Part shown: in pieces, positions 5,771 to 10,312 of the stretch
Layout of the letters: the number at the start of each line of letters is the position of its first letter
Position numbering within the stretch: position 1 is the first letter of the stretch
Source of the DNA: JAEUMW01 sp039807745
GTDB lineage: Bacteria; Pseudomonadota; Gammaproteobacteria; Burkholderiales; JAEUMW01
Length of the DNA stretch: 10,312 bases
NCBI GenBank assembly: GCA_039807745.1
Contig: JBDHRV010000127.1
Location: forward strand, 1-10,312
Direction of reading: 5' to 3'
The notes under the pieces: generated by a model
Database searches by the model: none
What the model was told of the DNA's origin: nothing
The model's input: only the letters and a program-made list of their open reading frames with translations
Made by a program: the position numbers and the translations under genes

Positions 5771-5800
5771 GTTGTCGCCTGTCGCCGGACAGCGACGACA
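5771..5800. promoter_or_regulatory. Nested TGTC/GACA dyad: second activator site or glrR terminator stem
   Basis: Two TGTC (5773-5776, 5780-5783) and two GACA (5788-5791, 5797-5800) nest as a strong inverted repeat. GTCGC 5774-5778 pairs with 5792-5796, and TGTC 5780-5783 with 5788-5791, around a GCCG loop and one bulged C. It starts only four bases past the glrR stop, so it could be a terminator stem, but no T run follows leftward. It is centred about 160 bases upstream of the sigma-54 start, so it could also be a second GlrR site with 11- or 13-base half-site spacing. Confidence 0.45.
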
Positions 5801-5804
5801 CCGT

Positions 5805-7183
<1,379 letters not shown>

Positions 7184-7187
<4 letters not shown>

Positions 7188-7792
7188 TTCTTGCGTGGCG
7201 CCGATTGCTCGCGGTCGATGAGACTCTTCTCGACCTCCTTCAGGGCGTCGAGCTTTTCCTGTAGCGAGTCCGCCCGTTTCTGCTCTTCGCGCATTCGTTC
7301 CTCCATTTTTCGGTCTTCGGCAATCTGAAAATACAGAAACGCGGCGAACGCGCGCAATCCATTGCCGGTGGTCCTGTCCTTCAGCATCGGCTCGAGCAAG
7401 GCCGCCGCTTTCGCCTCGTCGGGCCCACCGGTGCTCGGCAGCAACGACAGCACTGCGTACAGCAGCCGGTTGTACTCGGTTTTCGAGCGGCCAAACGCCT
7501 GGCGCGCCTGCTCCAGCTCGCGCGTCGCTTCGGTCGCCGGCATCTTGCGCACACTCTCGACTTGCATCAGCAGGCGATTGAGCTCGGTCTGCTGGGGCTC
7601 AGGCGGCGGCGGTGGTGGCAGCGGCGGCTCTGTCTTGACCTCGGGTCGCGGCGGCTCCACCAGAACCGGGGCGGGTTCGGGCGGAATGACCTCGGGCGGC
7701 ACCACCACCGGCTTGGTCGGCGCGCAGGCAGCGAGCGCCAAGCAGAACACGTTCAGAGTCTTGAAAGTGTAACGCGTAACCCCCCCTTTCAT
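7184..7792 (-). CDS. qseG: QseG-like lipoprotein between glrK and glrR
   Basis: A 202-residue predicted lipoprotein. From ATG 7792 the signal runs through MKGGVTRYTFKTLNVFCLAL to a LAA-Cys23 lipobox. A Pro/Glu/Val-rich linker of about 45 residues (PPEVIPPEPAPVLVEPPRPE and a PPPPPPPEP run) follows, then a helical domain and a C-terminal charged coiled coil (KMEERMREEQKRADSLQEKL), about residues 167-200. In E. coli, QseG is an outer-membrane lipoprotein that binds the sensor kinase GlrK (QseE) and is required for its activity. The position here between kinase and regulator, with ATGA overlaps on both sides, is the same. Sequence conservation in this family is low, so the name rests mainly on position, lipobox and helical content. 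The Pro linker may span the periplasm. Confidence 0.75.
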
Positions 7793-9261
7793 GCAACAGA
7801 TACCGAGGTCGAAGAGAGCTCTGGAACGTTCCGCGCGACCCGCGGCAGATTCACGCGAAAGCACGCGCCACCGGACTCGGTGTTGCGCGCTTCGACGCTG
7901 CCGCCATGGGCGGACACGTATTCCTTGACGATGGAAAGGCCGAGCCCGGATCCCTTGATGCGTTGGTGTGGGGCACGGCGACCCCGGAAGAAGGCGTCGA
8001 ACACCTTCTCCCGCTCTTCTTCGGCAAGCCCGGGACCCGCATCGCGCACCTCGATCACCACGCGGTCGCCGGACTGGGTCGCAATCACCCGGATGGTCTG
8101 GCCATCCGGAGAAAATTTGATCGCGTTGGATAGCAGATTGTCGAAAATTGTAGCGATTCTCCGTTCATCTCCTTCGATCATGATAACAGGACACACGAGA
8201 TCGAGGTGGAGGCCGCGGCCGCGCAGCGCGAGCTCCTGTTTCCAGGCCACCTCCTCCAGTGCCGGGCGCAGCTCGAAACGGGTCAAGTTGAGGCTCGACT
8301 TGCCGGCTTGCAGCGCCTGGTACGCGAGCAGGTCCTCGATCAGCCGCTGCAACTCGACGCCGTTCACCCGCAGGATTTCCACCACCTCGCGCTGCTCCTC
8401 GGAGAGCGGTCCGACCGCGCCCTCGGCGAGCAGCTGCGCACCTTCCTTGAGCGCCGTGAGCGGGGTCTTGAGCTCGTGCGACACGTGGCGCAGCAGGCGC
8501 GCCTTCTGATCCTCGAGCTCGAGCAGGCGCTGGCGCATCCAGTCGAGACGACGTCCGAGGTATTCCAGGTCGGCCGGGCCGTCGACACTGATCTCGGTGT
8601 TGAAGTCCGCTTTGCCCAATTGCAGGATCGCGCCTTCGATCTGTCGAATCGGCTTGGCGATCAACGCCGTGAATCCGACCACGAGAAAGATCACCACCGG
8701 CACCAGCCCCAGCAGTTGCCAGATGACGAGCTGTCGGACCTCTTCGGCCTTCTCCTGCAGCGACCGCACCTCGCGGTCGACGACCTCGCTGCCCTGCTGC
8801 TCGATGGTCCGCGCCAGATCCGCGAGCGGCGTGAACTCGCCGACCGCATCGCGCAGTGTCTGCGGATTGCCGCGCGATCCCAGGACGCGTTCGTGCAGCG
8901 CCTGTTCCGCGCGGGTCAGATCGGCAATCAGGTCGCGCCGTGCCGTGTCCGGCACCAGCGCTTCGAGCGCCTGGGCCTCGGTCCGGAACTTGTCGTGCGC
9001 GACCTCGAAACCTTCCAGAAGCGAATCGTCGCCCAGGATCATGAACTGGCGGAAGCGCCGCTCCATGACCGTGACCTGCTCGATCAGGATCCGGCTCGCC
9101 TGCGCCGCCTGGACCGCCTGATGCACGGCTTTCCGGCTCTGGTTTGCCACCTGCCCCACGGACAGTGCGCTGTTGGCCAACCCCAGCAGCAGCGGCAGTG
9201 CAACGAGCATGAAGCCGACCACGGTCAGCATCAGGAAGGAGCGGGGATAATATCGCTGCAT
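7789..9261 (-). CDS. glrK: Sensor histidine kinase, GlrK/QseE type
   Basis: A 490-residue inner-membrane kinase. TM1 is at about 8-34 (SFLMLTVVGFMLVALPLLLG). A ~140-residue helical periplasmic sensor domain follows, then TM2 at about 178-202 (VIWQLLGLVPVVIFLVVGFT) and HAMP to about 250. The HisKA motif is LRHVSHELKTPLTALKEG with His262 as phospho-acceptor. HATPase_c has the N box NLLSNAIKFSPDG (about 372), the DAGPGL G1 box and KGSGLGLSIVKEYV. All catalytic elements are present. ATG 9261 is chosen because it places MQRYYPRS just before TM1; upstream in-frame ATGs would add a low-complexity Arg-rich extension that overlaps the usp promoter. The stop overlaps the qseG start as ATGA. The periplasmic helical domain is where QseG would bind. 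The trigger is not readable from sequence; envelope stress is inferred from the family. Confidence 0.9.
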   Translation of the reverse strand: MQRYYPRSFLMLTVVGFMLVALPLLLGLANSALSVGQVANQSRKAVHQAVQAAQASRILIEQVTVMERRFRQFMILGDDSLLEGFEVAHDKFRTEAQALEALVPDTARRDLIADLTRAEQALHERVLGSRGNPQTLRDAVGEFTPLADLARTIEQQGSEVVDREVRSLQEKAEEVRQLVIWQLLGLVPVVIFLVVGFTALIAKPIRQIEGAILQLGKADFNTEISVDGPADLEYLGRRLDWMRQRLLELEDQKARLLRHVSHELKTPLTALKEGAQLLAEGAVGPLSEEQREVVEILRVNGVELQRLIEDLLAYQALQAGKSSLNLTRFELRPALEEVAWKQELALRGRGLHLDLVCPVIMIEGDERRIATIFDNLLSNAIKFSPDGQTIRVIATQSGDRVVIEVRDAGPGLAEEEREKVFDAFFRGRRAPHQRIKGSGLGLSIVKEYVSAHGGSVEARNTESGGACFRVNLPRVARNVPELSSTSVSVA

Positions 9262-9328
9262 GGGGCGCACGCGAGTGTGTCGGGCAGTCCGGCCGCCGGC
9301 GCGGGGGAGGGCGTGCGCCATGGGCCGG

Positions 9329-9357
9329 GTGAAATATCCTACCGGCAAGAGCATAAT
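9329..9357 (+). promoter_or_regulatory. Sigma-70-type promoter of the usp gene
   Basis: GTGAAA (9329-9334, 4 of 6 to TTGACA) and CATAAT (9352-9357, 5 of 6 to TATAAT) are separated by 17 bases. Transcription would start about 9364, about 34 bases before ATG 9398. This is the best -35/-10 pair in the glrK-usp divergent region. Inferred from sequence match only. Confidence 0.5.
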
Positions 9358-9359
9358 CA

Positions 9360-9377
9360 TTCGTTCGTGCAAACGAA
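9360..9377. repeat. Operator-like inverted repeat at the usp transcription start
   Basis: TTCGTT (9360-9365) and AACGAA (9372-9377) are perfect inverted 6-base arms around CGTGCA. They sit on the predicted usp start site, in the only non-coding space between the divergent glrK and usp genes. It could be a repressor operator acting on one or both genes, or a weak hairpin in the usp leader. Confidence 0.35.
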
Positions 9378-9397
9378 AGCCGCGATTCGTCCGCCGC

Positions 9398-9880
9398 ATG
9401 TCCACCTACCAGCGCATCCTCGTCCCCGTCGACGGCAGTCCCAGCGCGCTGCTCGGCGTCCGCGAGGCGATCCGGCTCGCCCGCGATCAGGCGGCGAGAA
9501 TCCGCTTCGTGTTCGTGGTCGACGAATCTGCCGTCGGCCTCACGCTGGAAGGTTTCGTCGCCTTCGGCGACATCATCGATGCGCTCAAGCGTTCGGGCGA
9601 GGAAGCGCTCGCGGCGGCACGGCAGATTGCCCTGGATGCCGGTCTCGAACCGGAAACGGCCCTGGTGGAGGAATACTCGGGGCGGGTAGCGGACGCCATC
9701 GTGGAAGATGCACTGCGCTGGCCGGCCGATCTCATCGTCATGGGCACGCACGGCCACCGGGGCCTGCACCATGCACTGGTGGGCAGCGAAGCGGAGGGCG
9801 TGATGCGCAAAGCGCCGGTCCCGCTGCTGCTGGTGCGGGGCAAGGCCCCCAAGCGCAAGGGCGAAGCAGCCGTTGGCTGA
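9398..9880 (+). CDS. Universal stress protein, UspA family
   Basis: A 160-residue cytosolic protein starting MSTYQRILVPVDGSPSALLG. The N-terminal ILVPVDGS strand-loop and the C-terminal DLIVMGTHGHRGLHHALVGS contain the full G-2x-G-9x-G(S/T) ATP-binding signature (GTHG, nine residues, GS), so an ATP-binding USP is expected. The closing AEGVMRKAPVPLLLVR is also typical. Length matches a single-domain USP, which usually dimerises. ATG 9398 is the start because it is immediately before the conserved YQRILVPVDGS strand. It is divergent from glrK and overlaps the next gene by eight bases. Role: general stress tolerance; the particular stress cannot be read from sequence. Confidence 0.93.
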   Translation: MSTYQRILVPVDGSPSALLGVREAIRLARDQAARIRFVFVVDESAVGLTLEGFVAFGDIIDALKRSGEEALAAARQIALDAGLEPETALVEEYSGRVADAIVEDALRWPADLIVMGTHGHRGLHHALVGSEAEGVMRKAPVPLLLVRGKAPKRKGEAAVG

Positions 9881-10196
9881 GCTCGCGCTCGGACTGGCGG
9901 ACGATGGCCGGGCACTGGACGCCCGACCGGGCACGGTGATCGTGATCGAGCTGCCGGAGAATCCCACGACCGGCTTTCGCTGGTCCCTGCGCTCCAGGAT
10001 CGAGCCGGTGCTCAGCCGCCAGGCCGACCAGTTCGAGCCACCAGCGCAAGCCCGGCTCGGCGCCGGCGGAAGCCGCCGCTTCGAGTTTTCCGCGTCCGCT
10101 CCGGGCGAAGCGTCGATCCTGCTGTGGAACTGGCGCGAGTGGGAAGGCGAGGGCTCGGTCGCGAAACGCTACCAGGTCACCGTCACGGTGAAATGA
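9873..10196 (+). CDS. Chagasin-type (I42) protease inhibitor-like protein
   Basis: A 107-residue protein starting at TTG 9873, overlapping the usp stop by eight bases; no ATG lies in frame before the conserved region. The motif ENPTTGFRW (about residues 29-37) is the inhibitory first loop of chagasin/amoebiasin-like inhibitors of papain-type cysteine proteases. LGAGGSRRFEF is the GxGG loop strand. The third loop, usually RPW, here reads WREWEG, so the key Pro is absent and affinity may be altered. C-terminal YQVTVTV is the expected last strand. There is no signal peptide, so it is probably cytosolic, unlike many bacterial members that are exported. Coupling to usp suggests stress-linked expression. 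Family identity is sure; the target protease is unknown. Confidence 0.85.
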   Translation: MAELALGLADDGRALDARPGTVIVIELPENPTTGFRWSLRSRIEPVLSRQADQFEPPAQARLGAGGSRRFEFSASAPGEASILLWNWREWEGEGSVAKRYQVTVTVK

Positions 10197-10204
10197 TCGA
10201 GCAC

Positions 10205-10225
10205 GGTCGGATCTCTTGACCGACC
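10205..10225 (+). terminator. Hairpin after the usp-inhibitor operon
   Basis: GGTCGG (10205-10210) and CCGACC (10220-10225) form a perfect 6-bp stem with a 9-base loop, starting nine bases after the inhibitor stop. No T run follows, so it is at best a weak or Rho-assisted terminator. Confidence 0.35.
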
Positions 10226-10312
10226 ACGGCGGCCCTAGCCTGACTTTCGCTACTCGCGCTGATATTGGCTGATGTTTGTGGTTATGGCGAGCGCAAGTGT
10301 TTGAGCGATGTG

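Noticed and set aside
5651..5804. A glmY-like small RNA gene in the space between glrR and the cassette
   Set aside because: The sigma-54 promoter points away from this space into the 68-aa gene with a good ribosome site, and no terminator with a T run is present to end a small RNA.
8165..9967. Long open frames on both strands across glrK and usp (577-600 codons)
   Set aside because: They span two unrelated, well-supported genes, have shadow-type composition and show no motifs.

Overview
The window looks like a high-GC betaproteobacterial chromosome segment. The best evidence is the gmk-rpoZ-spoT order, a GlrK/QseG/GlrR-type two-component operon, and the style of the predicted proteins. This assignment is inferred from gene content, not from a database search.

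Layout. Positions 1 to about 700 are a scrapyard of decayed accessory DNA: the 3' part of a frameshifted DUF4160 gene, a DUF2442 gene cut to 29 codons, the N-terminal third of an IS1182-type transposase with its own frameshift, and (minus strand) the first ~30 codons of a dual-specificity phosphatase-like gene. Next on the minus strand are an atypical short-chain dehydrogenase (766-1422) and a 45-codon ORF joined to it by an ATGA overlap. The conserved core follows on the plus strand: guanylate kinase (gmk, from a GTG), RNA polymerase omega (rpoZ) and a bifunctional RelA/SpoT-type (p)ppGpp enzyme (2554-4683).

Convergent to spoT is a three-gene minus-strand cassette (5595 down to 4704). It encodes a 68-aa basic protein, a 144-aa single-span membrane protein and an 88-aa lipoprotein with two Y..[AG][FW].DG..C repeats. 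Upstream of it, 5596-5804 contains what reads as a complete sigma-54 control region. There is a -24/-12 element (5635-5650), a one-mismatch IHF core (5669-5681), an exact TGTC-N10-GACA site (5714-5731) and a second nested TGTC/GACA dyad (5771-5800). TGTC-N10-GACA is the known recognition sequence of enterobacterial GlrR. The next genes on the same strand are glrK, qseG and glrR (9261 down to 5805), joined by ATGA overlaps, and this GlrR has the GAFTGA loop needed to contact sigma-54. The inference is a self-contained circuit in which an envelope-sensing kinase with its lipoprotein partner activates a local cassette of small envelope proteins. This is the most interesting content of the window.

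The right end carries a UspA-type stress protein (9398-9880), divergent from glrK and with a good sigma-70-like promoter. It overlaps a chagasin-type (I42) protease inhibitor gene (9873-10196). A hairpin follows, and then about 85 bases of unidentified, more AT-rich sequence.
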